A DNA stretch of 64,000 nucleotides, taken from assembly GCA_947179485.1 (NCBI GenBank), contig OX359247.1:4803060-4867059 (forward strand), written 5' to 3'. The notes under the pieces are model-generated. The model worked only from the letters and a program-made list of their open reading frames with translations. It was not told the DNA's origin and ran no database searches. A program made the translations under genes and the position numbers. This document shows positions 54,401 to 64,000 of the stretch, piece after piece (position 1 is the stretch's first letter; every line of letters starts with the position of its first letter). The DNA comes from Allacma fusca. Its lineage: Eukaryota > Arthropoda > Collembola > Symphypleona > Sminthuridae.

Positions 54401-56965
54401 GTAAATGAGAGAAAGATTGAGGCTTTTCTAGGTCCAGAGGGCATCTGGAAGCACCCTAAAGAAGATGTAAGCCTATGCGAGAAAGGAAAGATGTTCTTAT
54501 ATGAACTTGACACGTCAGGGCTTTATACTAGTACAGGGGTCCGGCATCAGGGTATCATTCAAACCCTTATGTGGTACATCATAAACTTTTTCACATACAT
54601 AGGCCCGGTCTACACTGCAGATAAGCCTTTAAAAAACGGTAATGATCCGCTGAGAGGTATTAAGACGGAAAATATTGATGAAAATCAGGCGGAAGAAATA
54701 GAAGTCATGCTGCCAAATACAATTGAAATAGCAGAGGAAGCATTGCCAGAAGGCATAAGGGACTCTAGTGGGCCAGATATTCTAATAAATATTGTTGAGG
54801 ATATTCAGGCCGCATCTCATACTGAAATATGGGGCTCTAGCATACCTGCTATACCAAAAGAAGTATTCGAGCAATGGCAGGCAGAGGCTGATAAGAAAAA
54901 TAGAACCTACGCACGTATAAGTCCATTCAGACGCGAAGACAGTAGTAATACTGCACACAGCAGTCAAGATAGGGCTAGAAGTAGGCAGCCTAGAATAACT
55001 CCAAATTCCCTTAGGCAAGAAGTAAACCCTCACACTACAGGACCATTGGCATATCAAGCAGAAGGGTTTCCAACCACCCAGCATATAAACCTTGTAGACG
55101 TGCTATATAAATTACCAGAAGTAGACCCTTTGGAAACATTAGAAGACGCACTAACTTTCGAGGCCATGATTTATGTAAATACAGCAAACTCTACAGATGC
55201 TTTCAGAGGAAATTTAGACTCAAGGGGAGAAACCCCCGAAATGGAAGCTACAATCAGTTGGTCAAGATATAGGGAAGCTAATGGTAGGGAAAGTGAGCTA
55301 TCACTTAGAAATCCTAGGAGAGGTCATCAGTGCTCAGGATGTAAGACAGAACTATCAGAAGACTATTATAAGTACAGGCAATATCCTCATACACTATTTG
55401 AAGGTCTGAGTCAATGTGAATTGACCAGAGAAGAGGAACAGTATATGATTATCTACCACATGTATAAAAACCTAGAAATAATAGAAGAAGTAGCTAAACC
55501 ACCCTCAGCTAGGAAAAAGTCTCCCACACGAAAGATTAGAAGGGAAACTTTTGCGGAAATTGAGAAGGGATTCAAAAACCTGGCTATTCAGTCTGTTAGA
55601 AATAACTTTGATTTAAAAACTAAACAGGCAGAGATTAAGAGGGATCAGGAGGAACAAGTGAGGTATAGGCGATTTCTTCTACAGGAATATGCAAGCCAGC
55701 CTCATTTACTCACTCTAGTAGATCCAAGGGAAAGAATAATAGCCACTGTATACACTACGGAAAAAACCAGAGTACCTCTGATAGATAGGCAATTGGAAGA
55801 TTTAGCCATAAATCTTAGCGTGCCAATAGGAAATTTAGGAGAGGAGGCGCTAAGCATCATTAGAGCCACCCAGAGACAATACAACTGGCGGAATGCTACG
55901 GAGGAGGCACCATGTAGAAGTCATTTAGGTATGCTATACGGACTCACAGGTAGGGAGATTAGGCGCATAGCCCTGCATATGTGGCTCGCTATAGGCTACG
56001 AACCGTCCTACGAAGTACAGGAAAAATGGATTCGTGAGTACTATATCACTAATTCACACCGTAGACGCATCATAAGTGAGTTGTATTTAGCCACTCTAGC
56101 CGCCATACCAACTCACCTATTACCTTTCAAGGAATTTCATGAGCTGGCCAAACAATGGTCAAGCCTAAATAAGGCTGTGCAGGAAATACAAAGGCACAAG
56201 TTAGCTCAAAAAATAGGGCAACCAGGACCTTCTTGGTTATTAGAGGAAAGGAATGAGTTATCTGACTCACACACTATTAATACTCTGCAGTATGTGGAAC
56301 AGAAGATTATGGCTCTGCACAAAGCATGTACTGGTTATGCACCGGAGAGATTGTATATACGCTATGAAGGAACAGTCAGGGAATATATCTCACCAATTAC
56401 CACTAATGAAAACACTGTAGATGAGCTAGGTGTAGCATTGGAACTAGATCGTATGCAGTTCAACAGAATTTATGAAAGGATGAAAAAATCATACAGACAA
56501 GGATATCTCCTACCCAATAAGTTTAAACCTGACTCCGGACAACCAGGAGTGACAAAACTATCGCATGTAAGTAAAATTATTACTCAGCTAGCTGCACCAG
56601 AATGGCAGTCGTTAGTAATTGACTTTGGAGATGGAAGCTATGGGTTTATCAGACTACTGTATGACTTAACTCACCTTTCTGACACTCAAATAGTATTAAG
56701 GGATTTAGAAGAAAGACTATTGGATCCACACTATGAAATTGATCCTGTATGCGCTGGAGGTTCTATCGCCTCATTATTAATCTTGAGAGACGATGAGCCG
56801 ACACGACGAATGATAGCAGCCATAAGGAGAAAATGGATGAAAGTTTTGGCAGAAAGCCCTGTAAGCCAAACAAGACGGGTGGTAATTTCATTCCGTCGCG
56901 AGCTTAACTTTCCATTCCTACAAGGGAAAGCTAAGACAGAGGACTCCGTTTTTGGACCTCAATAG
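51422..56965 (+). CDS. Large unrecognised membrane-spanning protein of the retroelement (1,847 aa)
   Basis: No family recognised. Residues 1-600 are hydrophilic, with a Ser/Asp-rich and Lys/Arg-rich stretch about 200-290 that looks like a nuclear or RNA-binding signal and a cysteine pair in CTSEGC (about 338). A hydrophobic segment about 600-620 (GVIPIIGLSLLVGLIVIG) ends in a signal-peptidase-like VHA-DP. The next ~420 residues have three N-glycosylation sequons (about 791, 829, 938), four Cys and many Trp/Tyr, as an ectodomain would. A second hydrophobic segment lies at about 1044-1062. The C-terminal ~780 residues are helical and charged, with a CSGC motif near 1303. The position after pol is where env lies in errantiviruses and retroviruses, so an envelope-like part embedded in a polyprotein is possible. 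I see no furin-type site plus fusion peptide arrangement that would settle it. Confidence 0.8.
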   Translation: MSQQQLEESTEKTVDVNVWRQYVRHTDIVRPDAKILMAKDGTLEAVHRVDGRIPNRMIIKTGRSESAPMYSVRIGALGLKSRRIETLSLEELKDEPFYSGSKFFPEHRMQIKQEHRAPDELVFLFKDEQWSPTPIGVQIPYADNRNRQANDPWLMGRFKGEAHESTQGYTAKEKVCPFFADTDLRRLRAGTTTDSRAKMFRTGQQFKVRESSDEDESNSPSNKAKRSTLPRKAKNHSPEPGSSVERKRRVSLSPPDTFKKHRTHKRRPKATKVRELVREEEAEASSQVKAVYGQGPQTDSDSSSDIEAVHIVVNKHGIENLAPPMAALPKTEVICTSEGCTKPRYKSLSVVGFQPKDGECEEHMMTRISNEMEQEQISRELAKHISIMDKDRKKRLKFLDHCSAVELLENSLSGMVERNIPTKEIVASRRDRLYTLHEFREKWEQWREEVNFQKSCQALHIDPVSRPLLDVPVLEIFLTSPSDMVSESETLTLHAEVEKGNPCQAESPELYKALTAQMPNVTYDQNFLEEIMSIGVEPAGPPPTPGHDLVENSKILEENMLKGPYNSLKIPEVDLVEITNSPPMSPSAHIRGGGGNSRSGVIPIIGLSLLVGLIVIGNVHADPNPQGFSNSQPKQRAFWERIDEKYIKEKQTFDETAFTEKPGTKISKGKAMGIGGTSFAIGTIGYELWGTIVRPPWYGYKSQATTCTNMYQISWSFMKRQWFTMSSFYSTLAINTWQYIWKSNSYESDPVVRKFEIAQGKNNYPVWYSHTFSQTAQKNTKQLYTIGQKAVNNTEINIIAEQWNYIVLHEQWDILPHVIIMLSENSLNNSKHDQLQSYVNHFAINIMKSTRSLKYWMHEGMERLVTNINSKVIGEKMAETRQRRIMLFREELTAIHYFVMSEPEVLTQGMNDFIIPRDSLFQPGDLVFHTNAIFFPKINLTIVISFPRVFTGCFTEELEVQNWHERMESYCQESKAHNSIPIIEGNDHAQKRKVNERKIEAFLGPEGIWKHPKEDVSLCEKGKMFLYELDTSGLYTSTGVRHQGIIQTLMWYIINFFTYIGPVYTADKPLKNGNDPLRGIKTENIDENQAEEIEVMLPNTIEIAEEALPEGIRDSSGPDILINIVEDIQAASHTEIWGSSIPAIPKEVFEQWQAEADKKNRTYARISPFRREDSSNTAHSSQDRARSRQPRITPNSLRQEVNPHTTGPLAYQAEGFPTTQHINLVDVLYKLPEVDPLETLEDALTFEAMIYVNTANSTDAFRGNLDSRGETPEMEATISWSRYREANGRESELSLRNPRRGHQCSGCKTELSEDYYKYRQYPHTLFEGLSQCELTREEEQYMIIYHMYKNLEIIEEVAKPPSARKKSPTRKIRRETFAEIEKGFKNLAIQSVRNNFDLKTKQAEIKRDQEEQVRYRRFLLQEYASQPHLLTLVDPRERIIATVYTTEKTRVPLIDRQLEDLAINLSVPIGNLGEEALSIIRATQRQYNWRNATEEAPCRSHLGMLYGLTGREIRRIALHMWLAIGYEPSYEVQEKWIREYYITNSHRRRIISELYLATLAAIPTHLLPFKEFHELAKQWSSLNKAVQEIQRHKLAQKIGQPGPSWLLEERNELSDSHTINTLQYVEQKIMALHKACTGYAPERLYIRYEGTVREYISPITTNENTVDELGVALELDRMQFNRIYERMKKSYRQGYLLPNKFKPDSGQPGVTKLSHVSKIITQLAAPEWQSLVIDFGDGSYGFIRLLYDLTHLSDTQIVLRDLEERLLDPHYEIDPVCAGGSIASLLILRDDEPTRRMIAAIRRKWMKVLAESPVSQTRRVVISFRRELNFPFLQGKAKTEDSVFGPQ

Positions 56966-59900
56966 GAAACTAAATATACACATTTAGAAGCTTATCTCGC
57001 TATATGTAGGTGGGGCCAGATAAGTCGAATCCCCCCTATGAAAACTATCCCGAGGGATGGGGCGAGGGAAGGTTCACCTATAACAGTAACAAAATATAAA
57101 ATGTAATAAAAAGCAAACCAAAATACTCTAAAAATGACATAAAAAGAAAAGGGGTAGAGAAAGAAGATAACTCCTAGCAGTGACCAGTATATAACAGAAA
57201 AATAATAAGTTGATCCTAGCTAGGAAGTTGTACCCAAAGGCCGCAAGAATAGAGAATATGTAGGAGAGAAAATTCAATATTGTATTAATAAACAATAAGT
57301 CTATTTTAATCAGCACTTATGTTGTATAGTGACAGACGTACACTTATAGTACAACAAACAACGGTGAAAATAAGATATTTAATTTGAGCCAGTAATAAAT
57401 TACAGATATGGCATCCACAGTACCCTGATCAAGTCATTAGTTCCAGGGAAAGGTATATCCTAACCTTTTCGGTCGAGAAGTAATGTTTGGGAAAAATACC
57501 CCCTCAGGCTTCAAGTAACCATAGAGCTACTAAGCAGGTACTTTGACTTAGGTTTGAAAGAGGGCCGTAAGATAAAAGAACCTACCGACAGGTGGATTAT
57601 CCTAAACAAATTAGAAAGGTAGTAATGTACTGTGTCAACATTGTGTGACAATTAGCGGAAATATGGGATCCAAACACAACAAGAATAACAACTAATCACG
57701 CGAGACCAATAGTCAACAAGTTCCTGAGTGTTCCATTCTTTGGAGAGAACATAATATCTAGGGAGCAGCTTAACTCGCCCGTAAAACTTGGCATTTTCTT
57801 TTCCAATATCTCTAAAACAAACAGAAATTATGACGCTAATGACCGTAGGCAGCCACGTACCATGCACTCTCTACTTCAGTCACCTCCATGGGTCAAGCTG
57901 AGGCTTTGTGTCCAATGTAAGAACAAATTTTCAATAGGAATGAATCATTTTTTAAAAAAAAAAAAAAAAAACAGACTTAGGAGTTGTCGCGCTTATTATC
58001 ATCTAAATTCTTTGCGGAGGTTGAGACAATAAGATCGCTCATAGCGCTAACAAAATTATACATGGAATAATTATTCCTGAGGATATGAGGGAAAAATAAT
58101 TAACACGTATAACATTTCAGCATAAAAATAAAATAGGGCTTGAATGCCTGCAACTCAATGAATATGAAAATATTTGGACACTTATGGAGAGAAAGGAGAT
58201 GTGAAAACAATAGTATAACTACAGAAGTTAATCTTTCTGTATTTCTTGACATGGTGGCATGTAAATATTGGAAGGAAATTGATCCAAGAATGTTAAAATT
58301 ATGTTGTAAACTGTCAAGTGAAGTAGGAGATCTACCAGTATGGCTAATCAGAGTTTAGAAACAACACGAAAATACTTCGTCAATGTAGGACCGCTCAATG
58401 ACAAATTGGTCCCGTCATCACCGTAAGAAATTGTTGGGTAACAATTGGCACGAATAATGGTGTCCGATCATGACTTGGCGTTTTTAATCAGATTCAAAAA
58501 TCAATTATATAGACAAATAGTAGATAAGTGACATTTTCAAGTCGAAAAATACACTTGTCAAGTTAAAATAACAAGGGAAAATTTAACTGGAATCTAATAC
58601 ACACTTTCCGATGGATGCTTGAAATAAAGTCACGAATTCTTTAGGACACAATAATCAAAATAAAAATACAAAACATGATTTGAGGATGCTTCTTTATATG
58701 AACCGAGAAAATCATAACTCTGTCCCATAACTGTAGGCATTTGAATGGTATTGGATTGGAAAAGAAAATAAATTTAGCCGAAGATCTAATTAAATAGCCC
58801 GAAAAGAGAAGAATTTTGTGATAGCTAGTTCATCACAAAATTCGACTCAAGAACCTAGAATATACGGGAAATTGGTCACTAAAAATTTAAAATATTTGGA
58901 AAATAATTTTTCACCAGTATAGAGTCTATATGTACACAGTATATATACATATTAAGTTGTTTTCCAGTTTTGTAGGCTCCTGATGATATGAGGGAAAACA
59001 AAACACATGTATAAAATCAAAGTATTAAATATTAATGTAAAAACTTATAGGAACGTACAATTTTTAACATCGCACAGTGGGACAGGACCGAGTTGCATAG
59101 TAAAACGGGGCCGAGCTGTTGTGTGATCTATCAGAGAAAGAATATTATTTGATACAGTATATCATTCCACTTCGTTCCTACTAGCTGACCAATTATGTAT
59201 CACCCTAAAAATTAAATAATGGGGACCACCCAGGATTCGTCATAATGATAATCTTCTAGCGTAGTTGTGAGAATCTTCTAGCGTAATTGTGAAGGTACTA
59301 TCACATATTCCTGTAAGAAATATCCCTTATTTAAAAGTAGAATCAGAACTAGAACCATACAGAAGAAAATTGCAAATCAAAAATCTTGGAACAAAACCGT
59401 AAATGAGAATCAATTGACATTATTTTGATCGAACTGCTAACAAGGGTTTACGTAAGAATTCTATGACGTTACACCATTAGACTAGGGAATGAATCTGTAA
59501 GTCAGGCAAAGGTAATCTGTCAATGAGGTAGTAAACCAAGAGTACATCTACTAGGTACAGTTGCGTCAAGAAAAACAATTGATCTCAGGATTTAATCATT
59601 GGCTCGGATTTAAAATTTTGCATATGTTCCAGCCGAATAAACCAAAGAAATTCGGAAATAGTAGTCATAATTCACAGGTTCCTTCCAAGAACACGTTAAA
59701 AAATTACAGGGAATATTATTATTAATTCACCATTCAAAATTATTACTGAAACTTCAGATTCAGTCGCATTATTAACACGAACAAATGCAATTCTTCCACT
59801 CGTATATTCAGTGTCAGAATCATCACGATGAGCGTTTCAACAAATTTTCAACAAATCCTAATAGTCATTGCCGAGAAAACAGAATATCCAAATTATGATC

Positions 59901-61560
59901 ATTGACTCAATTAGTTTTAGTCTAGACCGTACAATCTGTAGGAAAATAAACTTTTGCATCCACGAAAATGACATGTGTCCTATTTTCGGGTGAATTTAAT
60001 CAAACCAACAAAAATTTCAAGAAACACTCATTCATACCACTCACACTATTCATTGGCAAACTCAACCATTTCCAGCTACACTTTCAAGCTAAAAATAGTA
60101 CATACCCCTACCAACTTACACAAAGTACACCTGTCCAGAAGTTAGGAATAGAAGTATGGATTAAAGTGCTATAGTGGAAACGAATACAAGTGTGTCCACT
60201 ACGTACGGTAGTTCATGCTAGGAAACTGAGGAAAACCTGAATAACTCAGAAATTTCCTATGGAGCAAAATTAAGACGAAAACAGTCTAAAGTCAGGGAAA
60301 AGATCTAGTTTTCGCAAGTTAAGAAGTAAAGATCACTCATGATCATTCTAGGAATTGTAACGCCCAAAACTACCGAACATTTCGTAAAAGGCAAAATTGT
60401 CATATCTTTCAACGTGTTTAAAGCTACTCATGAGGCTAGCACGGAAGGAAACGCTATAAGTCCAGGTATTGAGGCAAAAGGAGGTACAATTCTGACGAAG
60501 ATCCTGAGCTAGATCTATGGTAAAAAGTGGTAAAAACATATATATAATTCAAACTCAATTTATAACTGACGGAGGAAAATTTAGGGTCCGCACGAAGTAA
60601 ATAGTCAAAAGTTCCAAATACAGAAAGTATGTATACTTTCAAATTTTCCGAACTTTCAAGAATGACTTGCCGACGGGCAGGGACTATTTTTGAGAATTTA
60701 CTGACCTGTGGTCCTTCCAACAAGAAATTTACCTCAGGACAGCTCATAAATATGGTCATTCCAACCCCATTATAATTTTATTTCCCAATTAATACATATA
60801 TGTTAACTTCAAAATACTAGAGAATTGTTTCTAGGAAGTATTCGGAGCTAAAAACCCAAAGCTGAAAAAGTATGCTATTTAAAAATAATAGTACGTACCA
60901 GTAGGACAGAAAAGTTCAAGGGCAGGGTTGTTATCCTCCTTAACATAGCGTATTGCCTTGAACATAGGGATTTTAAACTTTGAGCATAGTATGTATACCA
61001 TTAACCTATCCCTTGTTATCCAAAAGGTTAATAACATGGCTAAATTATTTCAAAACATTTCTAAAGGAATATGAATAGGGTTCATGAATTTTGTGAATGC
61101 CAATGGCAGCGGCAGAACATTCAAGGTCAGCGGATTCTAGATAAATTCATGGCAGGAATATATTCCGATAGAAATGCATATCTCTACCTACTCATAGAGT
61201 ATAACTATAATTATACGCAGTAGGGTAACTAGGCATATAATATGAAATGTATAACAAAAGTAGGAAGTAACGGGATATAGTGTATACGATAACAACGTTT
61301 GTAAACATTATGAAAATGTATGAGATAAAACCCAAGGCCAAGAAAAGGTTCTTGACTTTAAATGACACATAACATCTGTGAATGTTTATATGTAAATATA
61401 GGATGAGTAACTTGACGGTAGTATACTATGTATACGTATTACTCAATGATTGTGAATAGTGGGAGCAACTACCCATAATGGTTCTCCTCCCGCTTAGGGG
61501 AAAACACAAACCCTTTTGTATAAAAACTAGGTTAAGTGATACTAAAACATCAAAACCATA
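56966..61560 (+). other. 4.6-kb gene-free segment of the retroelement
   Basis: No convincing ORF on either strand. Holds an A-run at about 57953-57970, a 23-bp tandem duplication around CTTCTAGCGTA (59260-59305), and scattered TATATA words. Because the rest of this copy is intact, the segment is probably retained sequence (non-coding RNA, intron or regulatory DNA) rather than decay. Confidence 0.5.
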
Positions 61561-61564
61561 TCAG

Positions 61565-61600
61565 TATATAAGGTTAGGGTATGATCTTGGGAATTCAGTT
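61565..61600 (+). promoter_or_regulatory. Internal core promoter (TATATAAGG + TCAGTT initiator) before the first small membrane ORF
   Basis: TATATAAGG at 61565-61573 and an arthropod-type initiator TCAGTT at 61595-61600, with the initiator A 32 bp from the TATA start, are correctly spaced. The next ATG is the small ORF at 61687, about 90 nt downstream, giving a short 5' UTR. Confidence 0.6.
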
Positions 61601-61686
61601 CATTCTGTTACTCCAAGACGCAAACATCAGTTAGAATAACCTACGTAAAAGTTCCCCAAGAAAATTGTGATTGTGAAAAAGACACT

Positions 61687-62193
61687 ATGTCAAAAATTGT
61701 AATCCTGTTAACCATAATGATTGCCTTAAGTGGAACCGAAGCTGGTTGGAAATTCTGGAAAAAAGGATACGAAGCCACGTATAAGGTAGTGTCAAATAAA
61801 CCCGGATATTTTAGCCGATTCGGAACTTTTCTAGTGAGCAAACTGACTCCAACGATTGCCTTAGCCACTACATGGGCAACAATAGACCGCATTATCCATG
61901 GAAAACCCTTGGAACAGGAGGACATAGCAAAAATGGCAGCTGGAGGCAGCGGAGTCACGGTATTAGGACTGGGAATTGCGTATTATTTCCTGAAGAAAAG
62001 GAATACACCACCTGCAGAAACGAATAGTGACAGTGAACCCCTAATCCAACTCCATGATTCCCCTAATCCCACCACAACAGCTACAAAAACGGAAGCCAAA
62101 ACAGCTTTACAGTCACAAATAGACCAACTAGCGGGAATAAAGGTTATTAAGCGTTTAGAGCCACAACCAAAACTTGTAAATACACATTTATAA
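61687..62193 (+). CDS. Small signal-peptide/transmembrane protein (168 aa)
   Basis: Unrecognised. Residues 1-19 form a signal peptide (MSKIVILLTIMIALSGTEA). A Trp/Lys-rich amphipathic segment follows. Residues about 80-98 are a Gly-rich hydrophobic span (GSGVTVLGLGIAYYFL) followed by KKR, a stop-transfer pattern, and then a ~65-residue polar tail. This predicts a single-pass type I membrane protein with about 60 luminal residues. The full open frame, good start and own promoter-like signal upstream argue for real expression. Possible roles (envelope accessory, viroporin-like) are speculation. Confidence 0.7.
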   Translation: MSKIVILLTIMIALSGTEAGWKFWKKGYEATYKVVSNKPGYFSRFGTFLVSKLTPTIALATTWATIDRIIHGKPLEQEDIAKMAAGGSGVTVLGLGIAYYFLKKRNTPPAETNSDSEPLIQLHDSPNPTTTATKTEAKTALQSQIDQLAGIKVIKRLEPQPKLVNTHL

Positions 62194-62491
62194 ATACTAA
62201 CAAACAAAACAAAGTAGAAAACTTAGAAAATTCTATAATTTAAAAAGAAAATATTATTGCATATCAAATTAAAGTGTATAAAGTTTGTAACAATCATTTT
62301 CGAACTTAGGAAGTCTTGAAAAGTTTCAAAAACTGACATTTTTACGGGAACAGCATTTTAAAGTCAAATAGGAATTCCTTTATTATCAAGTACTATTACA
62401 GTAGTTGAAGGCAAACTAAGACCTTTTGTCACTCAGCACTAAATAGCGGCAGCAGGTATACGCGTGCATAGACCAAGTTTCCAGTGTAAAT

Positions 62492-62911
62492 ATGTATATA
62501 ATAATAATTTTCAGTATTTTAAACCTTCTTACACCCATTCAATGTTTTAATCCCGAAACTAAAGTCAACTTAGAAGAATGGTGGGATAAATATACGAAGG
62601 GGTTCAGAAATTATTTTACTGGCTGGACTCAAGAAGAGTTAGAGCAAGAGCGACAAAGGCGACGAGAAGGTCGACAAATGATGGAGACAAGTCTATGGCT
62701 GCTTAAGGTGACAGGGATAACTATTGTCATATTACTAGTCTTGATACGTTTATGTAGGAATTATTGCTCAGTATCAAAAGCAAGAAAAGTTATCTGTTGC
62801 AACTTTATTTGTTGGACAATAACTAGGTTCTGTAAAAATCAGGGAAAGGAACTTAAGAGAATGAATAAGGACGAAAATGAGGAAATTATTATAATAATGG
62901 AAAATCCATGA
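62492..62911 (+). CDS. Second small signal-peptide/transmembrane protein (139 aa)
   Basis: Unrecognised. Signal peptide at residues 1-18 (MYIIIIFSILNLLTPIQC), a Trp-rich acidic segment, a very charged helix (EELEQERQRRREGRQMM, about 48-64), then a transmembrane span about 68-86 (LWLLKVTGITIVILLVLIRL). The Cys-rich juxtamembrane stretch (about 88-112) could be palmitoylated, and the tail is acidic. Layout parallels the preceding ORF: signal peptide, short ectodomain, one span, cytosolic tail. It may share the upstream transcript, since I see no well-spaced promoter of its own. Confidence 0.7.
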   Translation: MYIIIIFSILNLLTPIQCFNPETKVNLEEWWDKYTKGFRNYFTGWTQEELEQERQRRREGRQMMETSLWLLKVTGITIVILLVLIRLCRNYCSVSKARKVICCNFICWTITRFCKNQGKELKRMNKDENEEIIIIMENP

Positions 62912-63271
62912 GAGGATAAGACAAGAGAAAGAGAGACTTATAAATGTATATACACGTATTAAAATTAATGATTACATATTTGTTTGAAGCATATTACTAT
63001 ACCATAGCTATAAGAATTATAATGATTAATAAGATTCAAGATTGTAATAAATACAAAAGTGCACGATCCACCACATTATATTGTCAATTGAACCCTTCCA
63101 TCCCAAGTTGACAATACCCACAACAGCGCTATATTGTACCTAAAAGTGCTACAGTTATAATATTATGTAAAAATAATTATAAGCACACAGAAACATTGGA
63201 AAATTCCACTCATTTATTACAAATAACTGTAAAACACAAATTCCATGAAGTGTTCCGAGGACGGACCAAAC
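62912..63271 (+). other. 3' non-coding segment before the polypurine tract
   Basis: AT-rich sequence between the last ORF and the 3' LTR. No further feature seen. Confidence 0.5.
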
Positions 63272-63283
63272 GAAGAAGAGGAA
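63272..63283 (+). other. Polypurine tract (GAAGAAGAGGAA)
   Basis: Twelve purines directly abut the 3' LTR start (TGTTAC). This is the position and composition needed for plus-strand DNA priming during reverse transcription. Confidence 0.85.
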
Positions 63284-64000
63284 TGTTACATATGTATAAA
63301 AATATATGAAATTTGTGTATGTAAGTACTAAAGGTAAATAATGTACGATCGGTGCAGGGCCGCTCGCTAGCCCAAAAAGAGGCATGAAAGGCAACTCAGG
63401 AATGTGTCTATGTTACACATGGACCATATGCACTGGATCAGAGTAGAACACGATCGCTAAAGTTACTCTCCAAGTAAGTGCCTGAGTTCCCATTGTAAGT
63501 GCATGCAGCTGTTCAATTCTCCTATGTGGTTGTAGTGAACACTTGGAGAGGAGAATATTGCACAATACCAGGATGCAGTATATATGTATATAATTGAATT
63601 AAGATAGTTTTAAGCATAGAATTAATACACTTTATGAATAACATGAGTGAATCATAGTCATGAGACTACAGGATGATTTCATCTCTAGTTTATGTATATA
63701 ACATAGTTTGTAAGGAAATGATGAAATTTATTTCTTCATGACAAAGACTCCACGGAGCATTCCATGTTGCACATTGCAATTGCATATTGCACTATTTAGT
63801 ATAAATATGGTTGCATTTCTGCATTTAGTATGCTAGTTTTAGTCTGAGGTTCAGCCATGCATTATGCTGGATTGAACTCAGAATCTTCTAATCGTAAGTA
63901 TAGGTTAAGGATAGGAATAGGATAAGCATTAGGATAAATATTCCCATTACCTAGTCTTCATACTAGTAATGGAAGGGTCACTAATGTAAGGTAGATTGTG
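63284..64000 (+). repeat. 3' LTR, cut by the window edge
   Basis: The 717 bp to the window end match 31570-32286 with no mismatch or gap that I could see. It includes the TATA box, initiator-like site and splice-donor-like GTAAGTATAGG (63894). Confidence 0.97.

Larger units (their letters stand above)
31570..64000 (+). mobile_element. Giant Ty3/gypsy-type LTR retroelement (at least 32.4 kb, right end outside window)
   Basis: The two LTR copies begin TGTTACATATG at 31570 and 63284, an offset of 31,714 bp. All 717 bp of the right LTR inside the window align to 31570-32286 without a visible mismatch or gap. The minimum length is therefore 31,714 + 717 bp, and probably near 32.9 kb if the LTR is about 1.2 kb. 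Order: LTR, leader, gag, pol (PR-RT-RH-IN), GPY/F-like ORF, large membrane ORF, gap, two small membrane ORFs, PPT, LTR. Domain order and integrase type are those of Ty3/gypsy. Typical members are 5-10 kb. The plant Ogre elements (to about 25 kb) and planarian Burro elements (above 30 kb) are the only comparable giants I recall. All major frames are open, so the copy may be active. Confidence 0.95.

Noticed and set aside
62277-62310. TATAAAG as a promoter for the second small membrane ORF
   Set aside because: No initiator at the right distance, and the ATG is more than 180 nt further.

Overview
The window is nuclear DNA of an invertebrate animal, most likely an arthropod. It is AT-rich, carries spliced genes with GT..AG introns, has arthropod-style core promoters (TATA plus TCAGT-type initiator), a D2-like dopamine receptor and a two-CHHC GTSF1 protein, and is heavily loaded with transposable elements. 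I cannot place the species from the sequence.

Left part (1-18.9 kb), host genes. Two exons hold the 3' end of a D2-like dopamine receptor gene (+). A complete ten-exon DLST gene (-) encodes the E2 subunit of the 2-oxoglutarate dehydrogenase complex. A complete four-exon GTSF1-like gene (+) encodes a piRNA-pathway CHHC zinc-finger protein. A complete seven-exon FAF2/UBXD8-like gene (-) encodes a UBA-UAS-UBX protein of ER-associated degradation. I rebuilt exon limits from splice sites, reading phase and protein family.

Middle part (18.9-31.6 kb), transposon field. It holds an 18-bp satellite of about 20 copies; a non-autonomous hAT element with a perfect 8-bp target duplication sitting inside an older palindromic MITE; a short second hAT with its own 8-bp duplication; and a 3.0-kb Foldback element with long inverted arms of 167-bp tandem repeats and a perfect 9-bp duplication. 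Last comes a minus-strand CACTA (Tnp2-like) transposon with two genes, a transposase carrying one nonsense codon and an apparently intact six-exon DUF4806 gene.

Right part (31,570 to beyond 64,000), the main discovery. A giant Ty3/gypsy-type LTR retroelement has inserted into the transposase reading frame of that CACTA element. The LTR starts are 31,714 bp apart and the 717 bp of LTR visible at both ends show no difference, so the element is at least 32.4 kb long and very young. In order it carries: LTR with TATA box, splice donor and poly(A) signal; a ~5-kb non-coding leader with reiterated short motifs; a 2,517-aa Gag; a canonical -1 frameshift site (GGGAAAC, 7-nt spacer, GC hairpin); a 1,901-aa Pol with protease, reverse transcriptase, RNase H and integrase, all with catalytic residues; a small ORF resembling an integrase GPY/F module; an unrecognised 1,847-aa membrane-spanning protein; 4.7 kb without genes; two small signal-peptide/transmembrane proteins, the first behind its own TATA/initiator promoter; a polypurine tract; and the 3' LTR, cut by the window edge. 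The extra proteins and internal signals suggest an element with several transcripts and possibly enveloped-particle-like biology. That last point is inference.
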